A stretch of DNA of 64,000 nt from Encephalitozoon hellem ATCC 50504 (GCF_000277815.2 NC_018472.1:124001-188000); one strand, 5' to 3'; counted from the first letter of the stretch, positions 46,521-55,854 are shown. Translations and numbers: made by a program. Notes: generated from the letters alone by a model not told the origin.

Positions 46521-47543
46521 ATGGAAACCTTTGAGGCGATTGAAGCCATGAGATGTAAAAACAGGTTTTCCTCTGGGGACTATGCAGGCTATAAGAACTA
46601 TCTTAAGATTCAAATGAGAAATCTGGGTGCCGAATGCAAAGGAAGGGAGGTGTATAAGCTTGAGTCAAACCTATCTAAGTTCATGATAATCAATTCTGCA
46701 AGGTTTTTGAAGAGCAACCTGAGGATACTTAAAAAGGACGGGTCTGAGTTTAGCACTATGTATAGCAACCTCATGAAGGGCATTATGGGAAAGGGCGTTG
46801 AGGTTGGTACACTTCTTGAGCTTAGGAAAAAGCTTCTGCCATACAAGACGTTTGTAAATCAAATTGATGCACTGCTCGAGTCACCTCCATACAACTTTGA
46901 TGTTTCATCTCTGAAGGTTAGGCATATGTGGAACGACATTCCAATCGGATTCAGCAGTAGTTTTGAAAAGGACCAATTTCTGGAGGGAAAGGCGCCTCAA
47001 GATGACGGGTACGATTCAGACATTTCAAAGGCCATATTGAAGGTGGAGAATAAAAAGAAAAGATTGGTATCTCTCATTGAAGCCAAGCCCGCCAAGATCG
47101 TATGCATTAACAAGAAAGTGGAAGAACTTCTAAAGGCTCTCTATGGATTAAAGACCATTCTGAATGAAAACTTGATTGAATCTAGCTATACTGAGCAAAT
47201 AATAAACGACACAGAGCAGCTTAGAGTATATTACTCCAACGTTATGGAGTTCATGAATTATTTGAAGTGGGATGACTCCATAGATGCATTTAGGGTTCCC
47301 TCGACATTCAAAATGGTTGATTCACAGATATTGAGAACAAGGGAAGATCTGTCTTACATTCCGAGAAAGTGCTCCAGAAATGCAGTGGTTAAGTATTTGG
47401 AGAAGTCTCTTAGGCCCAAGGAGCCCACCATAAAGATTCCATTCATACCTGTGTTGTTTGATGTAGCAAAGGACTACATATCATATCCTGCTGAAGACAA
47501 GAAAGTATCGGAGCTGTTTAAGAAGCTTCATGTGTCAAGATGA
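46521..47543 (+). CDS. SRP68: Signal recognition particle subunit SRP68
   Basis: A 340-residue protein matching the N- and C-terminal blocks of SRP68. The N-terminal CKNRFSSGDYAGYKNYLKIQM aligns with the RNA-binding start of SRP68, and the C-terminal IPFIPVLFDVAKDYISYP matches its SRP72-binding end. The central region is greatly shortened relative to human (about 630). It works with the SRP RNA and SRP72 in secretory targeting. CCC directly precedes the ATG; the ORF upstream to 46446 opens with TTG. Confidence 0.86.
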   Translation: METFEAIEAMRCKNRFSSGDYAGYKNYLKIQMRNLGAECKGREVYKLESNLSKFMIINSARFLKSNLRILKKDGSEFSTMYSNLMKGIMGKGVEVGTLLELRKKLLPYKTFVNQIDALLESPPYNFDVSSLKVRHMWNDIPIGFSSSFEKDQFLEGKAPQDDGYDSDISKAILKVENKKKRLVSLIEAKPAKIVCINKKVEELLKALYGLKTILNENLIESSYTEQIINDTEQLRVYYSNVMEFMNYLKWDDSIDAFRVPSTFKMVDSQILRTREDLSYIPRKCSRNAVVKYLEKSLRPKEPTIKIPFIPVLFDVAKDYISYPAEDKKVSELFKKLHVSR

Positions 47544-47580
47544 TTAAAGTCTATCTAATTGATCTTCTGCGCCAACCCCA

Positions 47581-48816
47581 ATGAGGGACCCTGCAACATT
47601 AAGAGGCTTAAGGAATAGGATTCTTGAGAAAGCAAGTAGAGAGAAGCCAGGGCCTTGTCGAAGCATCGTCCAAAATGTGCTACATCCTCCCGAGCCCACT
47701 TCGAGCGATAGAAAAGAATGCCTGTGGGAATGGCCTTTCCTGCAAAATAGAGGTTTGTTGCCTTCATGTCCTACAGATGTTCAAAAAGCCGTAATTCCAT
47801 ACATATTGGCAAAGGAGAGCATCAGCGTCGTTTCAAAGACTGGAAGCGGAAAGACACTCTCCTATGTTCTTCCATATGTCCATATTCTAGAAAGCGAAGA
47901 TAAAAGACTGTTGGTTGTCGTCCCTACAAGGGAGCTAGTTTCGCAGGTGAGCCAAGTGTTCAGAAAGTTCTCTGAAGATGGGCTCAGGGTTGTAGAAATA
48001 ACTGGAGAGGTGAGTATAGACTTGCAACGTCTTCAGATTTCAGAGCCATTCAACATAGTTGTTTCCACACCTGGAAGGCTAAAGGAGCTTATGAAATTAA
48101 AGAGTATTGGAGGATTCGAATATGTTGTTATTGATGAGGCCGATAGATTGATGCAGGACGACTTCGGGGGCGATTTAGCATTCATACTGGAAGAAGCCAG
48201 AGCAGAAGTTGTTAGCCTTTTCTCTGCAACATCTTTCGAATGGGATGGCGTAACAAAGATTTCGGTTGGAGACGTCTCTGTCAGCGGAGATGTAGAAGAG
48301 TTTTTCTTGTATACAGAGAGGAATGAGAAGCAGAGGGTTCTCGACGAAGTTTTGAGTTCTTGCAAAGATTGGTTCATGAGGAATATGGGTGTTGGAGAAG
48401 AACACGTAGAAATAAAGAAGGTTGTGGTGTTCTGCAATACAATCAAGATGTGTGAAAGCCTCCACAAAAGGTTTGGTGGGTCTCTTGTGCTTCATTCGAA
48501 AAAGACAACGGAAGAGAGAAAAGCGGCTGTTGAATCATTGGAGGGAGAAAGGGCTGTTTTGATAACTACTGATCTTGGCGGAAGGGGGATAGACATAAAG
48601 AACGTTGACTTGGTGATAAATTATGATCTCCCCAAGACTGTTGAAGCCTACGTTCATCGGTGTGGTAGGGCAGGAAGACAAAAGAAGGGGATCTCCCTAT
48701 CGATGGTATGCCAAGAGGATAGGGGACTACTTCCTAAGCTCAAAAGGTTGATTGAAAGGAAGGGAAAGACTGTGCCTGAATTTATGAATGTGAAAGAAGA
48801 CATCATATTAGACTGA
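47581..48816 (+). CDS. DEAD-box RNA helicase
   Basis: A 411-residue DEAD-box protein. Motifs in order: Q motif PTDVQ, motif I SKTGSGKT, Ia PTRELV, Ib TPGRL, II DEAD, III SATS, V TTDLGGRGIDI and VI HRCGRAGR. The N-terminal region of about 60 residues is short. Motif III ends with an extra Ser and motif V reads LGGRG instead of VAARG. I cannot assign it to a specific member of the family (ribosome biogenesis and splicing members share this core). A CCC motif lies three bases before the ATG. Confidence 0.88.
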   Translation: MRDPATLRGLRNRILEKASREKPGPCRSIVQNVLHPPEPTSSDRKECLWEWPFLQNRGLLPSCPTDVQKAVIPYILAKESISVVSKTGSGKTLSYVLPYVHILESEDKRLLVVVPTRELVSQVSQVFRKFSEDGLRVVEITGEVSIDLQRLQISEPFNIVVSTPGRLKELMKLKSIGGFEYVVIDEADRLMQDDFGGDLAFILEEARAEVVSLFSATSFEWDGVTKISVGDVSVSGDVEEFFLYTERNEKQRVLDEVLSSCKDWFMRNMGVGEEHVEIKKVVVFCNTIKMCESLHKRFGGSLVLHSKKTTEERKAAVESLEGERAVLITTDLGGRGIDIKNVDLVINYDLPKTVEAYVHRCGRAGRQKKGISLSMVCQEDRGLLPKLKRLIERKGKTVPEFMNVKEDIILD

Positions 48817-48850
48817 TATGCGACGAATAATGGCAGAGCTTGAAGGTCAG

Positions 48851-48856
48851 CCCCCC
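48851..48856 (+). promoter_or_regulatory. Run of six C ahead of the 37-aa candidate
   Basis: CCCCCC lies eight bases before an ATG at 48865, in the position of the start-proximal CCC motif. It is the main support for the small gene. Confidence 0.35.
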
Positions 48857-48864
48857 TCCAAGGA

Positions 48865-48978
48865 ATGTATTTTGAATATGACAAGAACATAATGAGAAGC
48901 ATTGTTAAGAAGCTCATGGACGATACCAGTAAAGATAAAGAGAATGAGGAACAGGCTAAAGACGGCGAGGAGATATAG
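48865..48978 (+). CDS. Candidate tiny gene (37 aa)
   Basis: A 37-codon ORF between the DEAD-box gene and MRE11. The peptide starts with a mixed helix-prone stretch (MYFEYDKNIMRSIVKKLM) and ends acidic (EEQAKDGEE). It has the canonical CCC motif upstream and an ATG in good position, but no homologue is recognised. It ends 72 bases before the MRE11 start. Chance cannot be excluded. Confidence 0.4.
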   Translation: MYFEYDKNIMRSIVKKLMDDTSKDKENEEQAKDGEEI

Positions 48979-49021
48979 TGCATGTTTCTATTGAAAGTCC
49001 TGCACCAGGCTACAAGTAATA

Positions 49022-49046
49022 AAATTTTCGGCCTCTTTATTCACCC
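49022..49046 (+). promoter_or_regulatory. AAATTT and CCC signals ahead of MRE11
   Basis: AAATTT at 49022-49027 and CCC at 49044-49046, four bases before the ATG at 49051. This supports choosing 49051 over the upstream ATG at 48982. Confidence 0.5.
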
Positions 49047-49050
49047 AAAA

Positions 49051-50757
49051 ATGAAAATTCTAATAACATCCGACAATCACTTGGGATACAAAGAGTCTGA
49101 CCCTGTCCTGTTTGATGATAGCTACAACACTTTCGAGGAGATATTGAATGTGGCGCAAAGGGAAAGGGTCGACCTAATACTGCAGGGAGGAGACTTATTC
49201 CATGAGAATAGACCATCTAGAAACTGCCTGAATAAGACCATAGGACTGCTTAGAAGATATTGTGTGGGAAATGGCAGGTCCTGTCTTAAGTCGAACTGGA
49301 ACCTGAATCTCCATGACCAAAATATCACCATTTCTGTTCCTGTGGTGGCCATTCATGGAAACCATGATGATCCAAGCGGGGTAAATATGGTTTCTCCGCT
49401 TGACATTCTTCACAGTAGCGGGCTTGTGAACTACATAGGGAAGCACAGCCTGATGGATAGAATAGATGTCTTTCCTCTGCTACTGCAAAAAGAATACAGG
49501 GTTGCAATCTATGGGATGGGGCATATTAAGGACAGAAGACTCTACAGAATGTTCTGTGAGGGAAGAGTTGTGTTTCATAAGCCAAAGGATTATGATTCGT
49601 GGTATAACATCCTTGTTCTCCATCAGAACAGAGTTCCTAGGGAGAAGGAGCATGTTTCGTTGGACTTTATAGACGACTTCTTTGATCTTGTGATATACGG
49701 GCATGAACATGAAAGTAAGGTGATAAATGAGGGACGGTTGATACTTCAGCCGGGCTCCACGGTTAGGACATCTCTGTGCGAAGGCGAAAGATATAACAAG
49801 TACATATATATTTTAAGGATTGGAGAAGAATGCATCTTAGAGCATGTCAGACTAAGAAGCGTAAGGCCATTCGTGCTGGATGTGCTGAGAATTGAGGGTA
49901 AATGTAATGCCGAAGAATTGGCTAGAGACAAAGTCAAGAAGATGATAGACGCAGGAAAAAAGAAAGAGGCCTTCTCTTGTGAAAAAGCCACATTTGTGGA
50001 TGTCGATACAAAAAGATTTAAATGTAAATGGGATATCGCTGATGATACGAATCAAGTGACTTCTGTGTCTAATGATTACCTATACGAAGAAAAGAATTAC
50101 ATTCCAATTATCAGACTGAAGATTGAGCTTCATGGAAACGGCACCTTTGATAGACATAAACTTGGCATGGAGTTCAAAGGACTAGTAGCCAATCCAAATG
50201 ACATGCTGTCTATATCTAGGAGAATTGGAAGGAGGGAAGGAATTGAAGTCCGGCCGACTGAAGAAAAGATTGAAATAACACGTATACTAAGAAGGATACT
50301 TGGAAACGTTGAGTTTGGAGTTTTGAGCCGGCTTTGCTTTTCTGAAAGCCTTGAAGAGTATGTTCGAGGAGACAGCAATGCCTTTATTGGCATGATTAGA
50401 AAAAATATTGAAAAGATTATAAATTCGATAGACTATTCTTCGATTGTAGATGAGGATGTAATCAAGGCTATGAAGAGAATCAGCTGTGAAGAAGATCGTT
50501 GTTATGGTGAGGAGCAAGTGGAAAGTAGGGCATACCAGGATGCCACTGGCAAAAAGAAGGCAAACATTAACCATACAGATGAAGAACTGAAGAAGAGAAG
50601 CTACTCTGAAGATAACAACGAAGAAAACGAGCCAAGGGCCAAGAAGGGCTTTACCGTAGAAGATCTATTAGAAAAGGAACGCCTGAGCGGTAAGATAAAA
50701 AATAGCAAGGAAGACTCAAGCACTGATGTTTCTTTTACATTCTCAAAATACCTATAA
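49051..50757 (+). CDS. MRE11: DNA repair nuclease Mre11
   Basis: A 568-residue nuclease of the Mre11-Rad50 complex, which processes double-strand breaks and telomere ends. Phosphoesterase motifs are intact: SDNHLGY, GGDLFHENRPS, IHGNHDDPSG and YGHEHES. The capping domain follows to about residue 400, and the C-terminus (GEEQVESRAY onward, 500-568) is charged and probably disordered. The encoded protein starts MKILITSDNH, as in the family. It converges with the unknown gene at 50776, 18 bases apart. Confidence 0.96.
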   Translation: MKILITSDNHLGYKESDPVLFDDSYNTFEEILNVAQRERVDLILQGGDLFHENRPSRNCLNKTIGLLRRYCVGNGRSCLKSNWNLNLHDQNITISVPVVAIHGNHDDPSGVNMVSPLDILHSSGLVNYIGKHSLMDRIDVFPLLLQKEYRVAIYGMGHIKDRRLYRMFCEGRVVFHKPKDYDSWYNILVLHQNRVPREKEHVSLDFIDDFFDLVIYGHEHESKVINEGRLILQPGSTVRTSLCEGERYNKYIYILRIGEECILEHVRLRSVRPFVLDVLRIEGKCNAEELARDKVKKMIDAGKKKEAFSCEKATFVDVDTKRFKCKWDIADDTNQVTSVSNDYLYEEKNYIPIIRLKIELHGNGTFDRHKLGMEFKGLVANPNDMLSISRRIGRREGIEVRPTEEKIEITRILRRILGNVEFGVLSRLCFSESLEEYVRGDSNAFIGMIRKNIEKIINSIDYSSIVDEDVIKAMKRISCEEDRCYGEEQVESRAYQDATGKKKANINHTDEELKKRSYSEDNNEENEPRAKKGFTVEDLLEKERLSGKIKNSKEDSSTDVSFTFSKYL

Positions 50758-50775
50758 TACGGACTTTAATTGAAT

Positions 50776-51276
50776 TCATTGATTTCTTGATAGATGAAGC
50801 CTACTAAATATGCTTTCTACAGGTTTTCTTTTTTCCAAATTACTAAACTTACGATCTAAATAGACTCCTACAAGATCTTCTTCAGACTCTAGCCTTGGAT
50901 CTAAGGGCAGTTTTTGCAGTGGATAGTCTTCGGCATCCCTTTCCTCAACATTCACACCGTCATTGATTACTACAACATAGCTTCTGTCTACAGCCTCGCC
51001 AAACTTCTCTAGAAACCACGTTGCATCGTTTACAATGTCCTTGCACCACAGAATTGTTTTTGGATGCACTTTTTTCAATTCATCCAGGGTGTCTACGGAA
51101 ACACTGTTTCCATCCACTACTAGTATGTCACAGACGGCAATGGCTTCTGGGGCGTCTATAAAGTGAACATGGGTATATGAAAGCTTCATTTGTGTGTTCC
51201 GAAACAGAGTGTTTCTAATAAAGATTGTTGGAGGTAAACTTATTGAAGAGCTATAGGTTATGATTCTTACTCCCAT
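50776..51276 (-). CDS. Unknown protein next to MRE11 (166 aa)
   Basis: A 166-residue protein that alternates beta-like and helical segments (FIDAPEAIAVCDILVVDGNSV, TILWCKDIVNDATWFLEKFG), suggesting an alpha/beta fold. I do not recognise it; a distant BRCT domain or a Rossmann-like fold are possibilities without clear motifs. It ends with a basic C-terminus (RKPVESIFSRLHLSRNQ). A CCC motif lies about 15 bases upstream of the ATG. It is convergent with MRE11 and divergent from the SMP gene. Confidence 0.65.
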   Translation of the reverse strand: MGVRIITYSSSISLPPTIFIRNTLFRNTQMKLSYTHVHFIDAPEAIAVCDILVVDGNSVSVDTLDELKKVHPKTILWCKDIVNDATWFLEKFGEAVDRSYVVVINDGVNVEERDAEDYPLQKLPLDPRLESEEDLVGVYLDRKFSNLEKRKPVESIFSRLHLSRNQ

Positions 51277-51357
51277 AGACTAATTGTTTATGGGTAGCTC
51301 ATATCTTTAAGGCTTGAGCCTTACGAAAAGTATAGAAAAGAGAAAGAACGCCCCTGA

Positions 51358-54231
51358 ATGATTGGATTTGTAGTTGGGTTTGTAATAGGACTCTTATCTT
51401 TTCCAATGATTTACTGTCTGTCTCCTCGAGCTGTTGTTGAAGTTAATAGGAAAAAGATGCTAAGAATAAGTAATAAGAGCAAAGGAATTGAAATTAGTGA
51501 TGAACAGATGAGGACTGTGATTAGGAGCATGCACCGATGTAGAGATACTCATTGGGTCAATGCCGTTCTTCAGAGGCTTTACTTTGAGATTTCCCGATCA
51601 TATGCAATTGAGGCCAGGATCAAATCGATGATACTGAAGAGGTTTGAAGTGTCTGGAATAAGTAAATACTTCAAAAGTATTGATGTTGTTGATGTGGTCT
51701 TGGGCAAGGAAGCGCCATATGTAGAAAGCATCCAGGTTGTGTCTGACGACGACATATGCAGGGCCATATCTGAAAAAGACCAAAAATGTGCTGAAGGTGA
51801 AGAAGAAAAACTATTGGACCTTGAAGATGAAATCAGAAAAAGACTGGGGCTTGAACACGGAATACTTAGAGAGGTGTGTGGCCAAAGCGATTCAGACGAA
51901 GACGGCAGACATGAAGAAGCCGAAAGCATTAAGACTGAGGTAAGAAACACAAATGAAGGCGAGAGATGTGTTCCGGAAATGTCTGTGAATTCGACCGAGT
52001 TCCCTTTTACCTTGCAGGACAGAGAAGTAAGTAGAATAATGTTTTCACAGAAGATTTTTGAGAGGCTACAAGTCCTTTTAGGAGTCAATTATGGTGGAGG
52101 AGCGCAGATTTCCCTGAGCCTGGAACTTCCCAAGGGAATGGTTCTCAGGACTACCGTATTCATTAATGGAATGAAGGGAGATGTTCTTGTTAGAATCCCG
52201 TCGAAAGACTACGATACAAGGTATGAGTACTGTTTTCTATCGAAACCTGACCTTGCTATATCTGTAGAGTCAGGGATATCTGGCGAGATAGGAAAGCTTT
52301 ACTTTAGGAAGTCGATCTCGAACTTCATAGAGAGATACATAAGGCACCTAGTATCAAGAACTATGGTCTATCCAGCATGGAGCGGGCAGTATCTTCCATT
52401 TGTTGTTCCCTCAATCAAGGATGTGGCACACAAGATCGAGAGAGTAACATTAGAAAATCATAGAATACAACTCCCACAAATAATAGAGAGCATTCTTCTT
52501 TACTCTTCGATGGACTACAAGATTGTGGATGTGGATGGAGAGATAGTTCACAGAAAGGCCGGGAATTTTATCAATGGAAGAGAGAGGATACTCTGCACGC
52601 ACTTTCCTATTCCCAAGACATCGCTTAAGACTGCACATTTTGTAGGAAAAAATAGGCTTTTCAAGGGATTAACTCTGCAAGAAAGCAAGGTTATGAGCCA
52701 GCTGTACAACTGGACGGCCTTTTCGGATGTGATTTCGAGATTTCAAGAGCTAAGGGTGAAGACCATTCTTACGCCGAACTCGTCTTTGGTTGAGCTTGAG
52801 TTCGAGAATACAAAGTATGAATTTGTAAGAGTGGTTGTGAAGAATGGGCTGATTTTCCAGAGGAATGACCCGAAGAGCCCGGAATTTATTGTGTTTAAAA
52901 TAATTGGAGAGATTCTGTACATCTACCAATATGTAGAGACGAAGGATTTTGCAATGAGCAGAAGAAGGATATGGAAGCTGATGCGGAAGTTTGATTCCAA
53001 GCCATTTACGGCTCTTGGATCTACATCTCTATACAGGTTAATCCGATTTTCGAAAAAAATGATGTTCAGCTACCTTAAAAAGCCATTGTATCAAGTTAGA
53101 GAGGAATCCACAGACTCTATTTCTGTTGAAAAGAATGGGGACATGAAGACGGAGTTGGTTGAGATATTTGAGGAAGTAAAGAGATTCTTCTCTGATGAGA
53201 AGTATAACTCGAAGAAGATGTGTTCGAAGGCAACTTTGGGGTCTATATTTAGGGTTTTGTCGCAGGACGAAGTCCGAACTAAGTTGTTTTCTGAGAACTG
53301 TGGGATATACACAGTTATTAGTGAGGCAGATAACATTCGTAGCATTGTCATTGAAAGCAGGCAGCAGGGCACCAGCACGTCTGTTCCGCAAGGAGGTATG
53401 TGCTTAGACACTGCTACAGAGATAGAAGAAGATTTCATCATTCATTCTTATTTTGAGACGGACACGATTATTGACATAAGGTTTGGAAAGGAGAAGGAGG
53501 TTGTGGTATATAAAGTAATGGATATGGAGGAAAACACATATGGATATAAATCAAAAGTGGTTCTTTACTACAGCAAGTCGATGAATCTTAGGTTTCCAAA
53601 CTACTTTGTGGAGGCCTTTCAGCTAAGAATAAGGCAGGACGAATATTTAATGATTGCATCCAAGCATCCATATTCTACATCCCTAGTGAAAAAGGAGTTT
53701 AGAAAAGAGGTGGAGGCAAGAAGGGGTGCGATATACATTGAGTTCTATACCGATATTCCTGACGATTATTCGTTTACCGTGTACGGGCTTTCTGGAGATC
53801 CTGTGTATGATGTATACAAGATAATCACATCGAGGAAGACAAGAATAGTTTTTCCTGTTGCAAAGGAGAAGGAGACATTTGCCATTATTCTCGTGCCAAA
53901 ATTCAATAGAAACCGAAACATCCATTACAAAATCCTTTCTCTTCCCGAGCAGTTTTCTAGCGAGGTCCTGGTTGACTGCAGCATAGGGCTATCAAGAAAC
54001 ATGAAGTTCTATTGCCCGGTGGTCGGAAAGACTGATTCTGTGATATTCTGGGAGAAGGAAGATGATGATGACATTAAGGGATACATAGAGAATAGCGACA
54101 CAAAAATAATGATATCAAAGAACGGGACGATGAGAACGGAGAACAGAGAGTACAACATCTACTATAAAAACAAGGGAGAGAAGAAGAGAGACATAAAGGT
54201 GTTTCTTGGGATAAGCCTGAGGAGAACATAA
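51358..54231 (+). CDS. Large SMP-domain membrane-contact protein
   Basis: A 957-residue protein. An N-terminal membrane anchor (about 4-24) is followed by an SMP lipid-transfer domain split by an acidic insert: HWVNAVLQRLYFEISRSYAIE at about 65-85, an Asp/Glu-rich insert of about 75 residues (150-225), then GGAQISLSLELPKGMVLRT and FLSKPDLAISVESGISGEIGK to about 350. The remaining 600 residues have no domain I can name and are not seen in Mmm1, Mdm12 or Tex2. The SMP fold carries lipids at ER contact sites. Microsporidia are thought to lack ERMES, so this points to a separate ER lipid route. CCCC precedes the ATG. Confidence 0.8.
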   Translation: MIGFVVGFVIGLLSFPMIYCLSPRAVVEVNRKKMLRISNKSKGIEISDEQMRTVIRSMHRCRDTHWVNAVLQRLYFEISRSYAIEARIKSMILKRFEVSGISKYFKSIDVVDVVLGKEAPYVESIQVVSDDDICRAISEKDQKCAEGEEEKLLDLEDEIRKRLGLEHGILREVCGQSDSDEDGRHEEAESIKTEVRNTNEGERCVPEMSVNSTEFPFTLQDREVSRIMFSQKIFERLQVLLGVNYGGGAQISLSLELPKGMVLRTTVFINGMKGDVLVRIPSKDYDTRYEYCFLSKPDLAISVESGISGEIGKLYFRKSISNFIERYIRHLVSRTMVYPAWSGQYLPFVVPSIKDVAHKIERVTLENHRIQLPQIIESILLYSSMDYKIVDVDGEIVHRKAGNFINGRERILCTHFPIPKTSLKTAHFVGKNRLFKGLTLQESKVMSQLYNWTAFSDVISRFQELRVKTILTPNSSLVELEFENTKYEFVRVVVKNGLIFQRNDPKSPEFIVFKIIGEILYIYQYVETKDFAMSRRRIWKLMRKFDSKPFTALGSTSLYRLIRFSKKMMFSYLKKPLYQVREESTDSISVEKNGDMKTELVEIFEEVKRFFSDEKYNSKKMCSKATLGSIFRVLSQDEVRTKLFSENCGIYTVISEADNIRSIVIESRQQGTSTSVPQGGMCLDTATEIEEDFIIHSYFETDTIIDIRFGKEKEVVVYKVMDMEENTYGYKSKVVLYYSKSMNLRFPNYFVEAFQLRIRQDEYLMIASKHPYSTSLVKKEFRKEVEARRGAIYIEFYTDIPDDYSFTVYGLSGDPVYDVYKIITSRKTRIVFPVAKEKETFAIILVPKFNRNRNIHYKILSLPEQFSSEVLVDCSIGLSRNMKFYCPVVGKTDSVIFWEKEDDDDIKGYIENSDTKIMISKNGTMRTENREYNIYYKNKGEKKRDIKVFLGISLRRT

Positions 54232-54288
54232 GGGATTGCGGAATGTCACAATGTTTTATTGCATGATTCATGTATTGGTGAAAGCGCA

Positions 54289-54612
54289 TCAGCTGAGCTG
54301 TGGCTGAGAGCTTAGAATCTCGTCCCTGAGGGCCAGGAAGTCCACCTCCGACAGCTCTTTTCCTATTTTTGAGGATCCCAAGCCTATCATTGTGATGTTT
54401 TCTCCTCTTATTATAAATAGCTCGTGCTTTCTTTCTGCATACTTTCCATCATGGAATATCCTTTCTATGACACCGTCCAGTGTTATGCTATTGAATTGAT
54501 CGAAGGATTTCATTATGCCGTACAGATACCTTCCATCCCGTAGCATAACGACAACCTCTTGTTCCAAGTACTTTTCGTAATCCCTAGCATTACCAAAATC
54601 TTCGTCTGGCAT
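54289..54612 (-). CDS. LSM1: LSm1, mRNA decay and decapping
   Basis: A 107-residue Sm-like protein. The Sm1 motif is VVVMLRDGRYLYGIMKSFDQFNSITL and the Sm2 motif is ELFIIRGENITMIG; ERIFHDGKYAERKHELFII matches LSM1 rather than LSM6 or SmF. Lsm1-7 binds the 3' ends of oligoadenylated mRNA to trigger decapping. The frame is open to 54693 through a GTG. The ATG at 54648 would add a hydrophobic start, while 54612 has CCC immediately upstream and a family-like start. Confidence 0.88.
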   Translation of the reverse strand: MPDEDFGNARDYEKYLEQEVVVMLRDGRYLYGIMKSFDQFNSITLDGVIERIFHDGKYAERKHELFIIRGENITMIGLGSSKIGKELSEVDFLALRDEILSSQPQLS

Positions 54613-54712
54613 TGTAGGGTTTCTCAAGAGAAAGGGAATTAAAGCCATTGTTCTTTCTATAGTTGTTGAGTCGTTTATTGTTGTGCAGCACACTGATCTC
54701 TACGCCATGTGC

Positions 54713-55255
54713 TCAGGCATAATTGAAATCGTCATTCTCTCCATTGAACTCGTCGATCTTCTTCTTGATCTTGGATTCATCAACCCACGAGACAAAGTCC
54801 TCCATAGCTTTGCTTATGATTGTCGAAGGATCATAGATGACTTTTGACCCAAGCCGAACATGGCCATGCTCAACAAACCTTATGGCATCTTTGAAGTTGG
54901 GGACCATTCTAATTCTCTTCATAACCATTGGAAGCCGCCTTTCGCAGAATGAGGAGACAGTTACTTTGGTACAATCCACAAGCTTTCTGTTTGCAATTAT
55001 CCCGATATTGTATAACTTGTTGACAAGCTTCTTGGTCATGCTGTTTCTAATCGGATCGTTCTCCTTGAGTCTGGCTAATGCCTCTGCAAGCTTGCGTATC
55101 TTTCCTACTATCCGGTTGTACTTGACATACTCCTCTCTATCTCTTAGGCCGTACTTTACTATGGCCAAGTGCTCTCGTGCCGTATTTGTGTTTTTCCACT
55201 CAAGAAAGTTAACTTGTTTCAGAAGCTTCTTTTCATGGAACTTCAGCTCTCTCAT
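54713..55255 (-). CDS. IMP3: U3 snoRNP protein Imp3
   Basis: A 180-residue S4-domain protein, part of the small-subunit processome where it pairs the U3 snoRNA to pre-rRNA. It aligns with human IMP3 over its full length: LKFHEKKLLKQVNFLEW, SSFCERRLPMVMKRIRM, the S4 segment AIRFVEHGHVRLGSKV and the C-terminal EDFVSWVDESKIKK. It follows LSM1 on the same strand 20 bases from its open frame. CCC directly precedes the ATG. Confidence 0.96.
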   Translation of the reverse strand: MRELKFHEKKLLKQVNFLEWKNTNTAREHLAIVKYGLRDREEYVKYNRIVGKIRKLAEALARLKENDPIRNSMTKKLVNKLYNIGIIANRKLVDCTKVTVSSFCERRLPMVMKRIRMVPNFKDAIRFVEHGHVRLGSKVIYDPSTIISKAMEDFVSWVDESKIKKKIDEFNGENDDFNYA

Positions 55256-55317
55256 GGGCTGTCGACCTTTTGAAGTAAAATCATTTGGGTTGGAAAGAAT
55301 AGATCATTAGGCAGAAA

Positions 55318-55854
55318 TTATTTATCAAATATCTCGGCAATAAAATGATCAAACAGCATGGCATCCTGTCCCAAACAACCTTCTGTACTGACAAGGGAAA
55401 AATGGAGCGTTTGGCTGCACTTTTCGTTATCGTTCAGGCAGGTGCCATTGTATTTCCTTTCACTGGAAGCCGGGGTTAGCTTGAAGGTTGGCGACTGCGG
55501 AACATACTCCTCTGACGGGCCTGTGTTTTCAAATGCAGAGGTTGATATGAATACGTCAAGCTTCTTGTAGTTGGAGTTGTCCCTGGCAAACTCCCTGTGT
55601 TCGAACTCCTTGATATGCTCTTCGTAGTTACTGAACCTGACATAGCAAACCTCACAAAAACCTTCTCTAGTGTGCCTACGCTTACCTGATTGTTTGTACT
55701 TCTTAGCTGCCTGGAATGGACAGCATAGCGTCGGGCTGTCTAAGTGAAGCTTCGGGGCATCTGAGTTGGCGTATTCCTTGTAAAATGGCTGGTACTTGTT
55801 CTTAGTGTCTTCAATGAGGATGTAAGGCTTCTTGAATACTTTGTAGCTCTTCAT
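55318..55854 (-). CDS. DBF4: Dbf4-type regulatory subunit of Cdc7 kinase
   Basis: A 178-residue protein with Dbf4 signatures: motif M (KVFKKPYILIEDTKNKYQPF, near residues 4-25) and a DBF zinc finger with CCHH ligands (EGFCEVCYVRFSNYEEHIKEFEHREF). Both contact Cdc7 to activate it for MCM phosphorylation at origins. The BRCT-like motif N and long N-terminus of other Dbf4 proteins are missing. The frame extends to 55947 through a GTG; the first in-frame ATG is 55854. Confidence 0.82.
   Translation of the reverse strand: MKSYKVFKKPYILIEDTKNKYQPFYKEYANSDAPKLHLDSPTLCCPFQAAKKYKQSGKRRHTREGFCEVCYVRFSNYEEHIKEFEHREFARDNSNYKKLDVFISTSAFENTGPSEEYVPQSPTFKLTPASSERKYNGTCLNDNEKCSQTLHFSLVSTEGCLGQDAMLFDHFIAEIFDK

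Noticed and set aside
48654..48983. 109-codon minus-strand ORF over the end of the DEAD-box gene
   Set aside because: It is antisense to conserved helicase motif VI and hydrophobic without a recognisable pattern.
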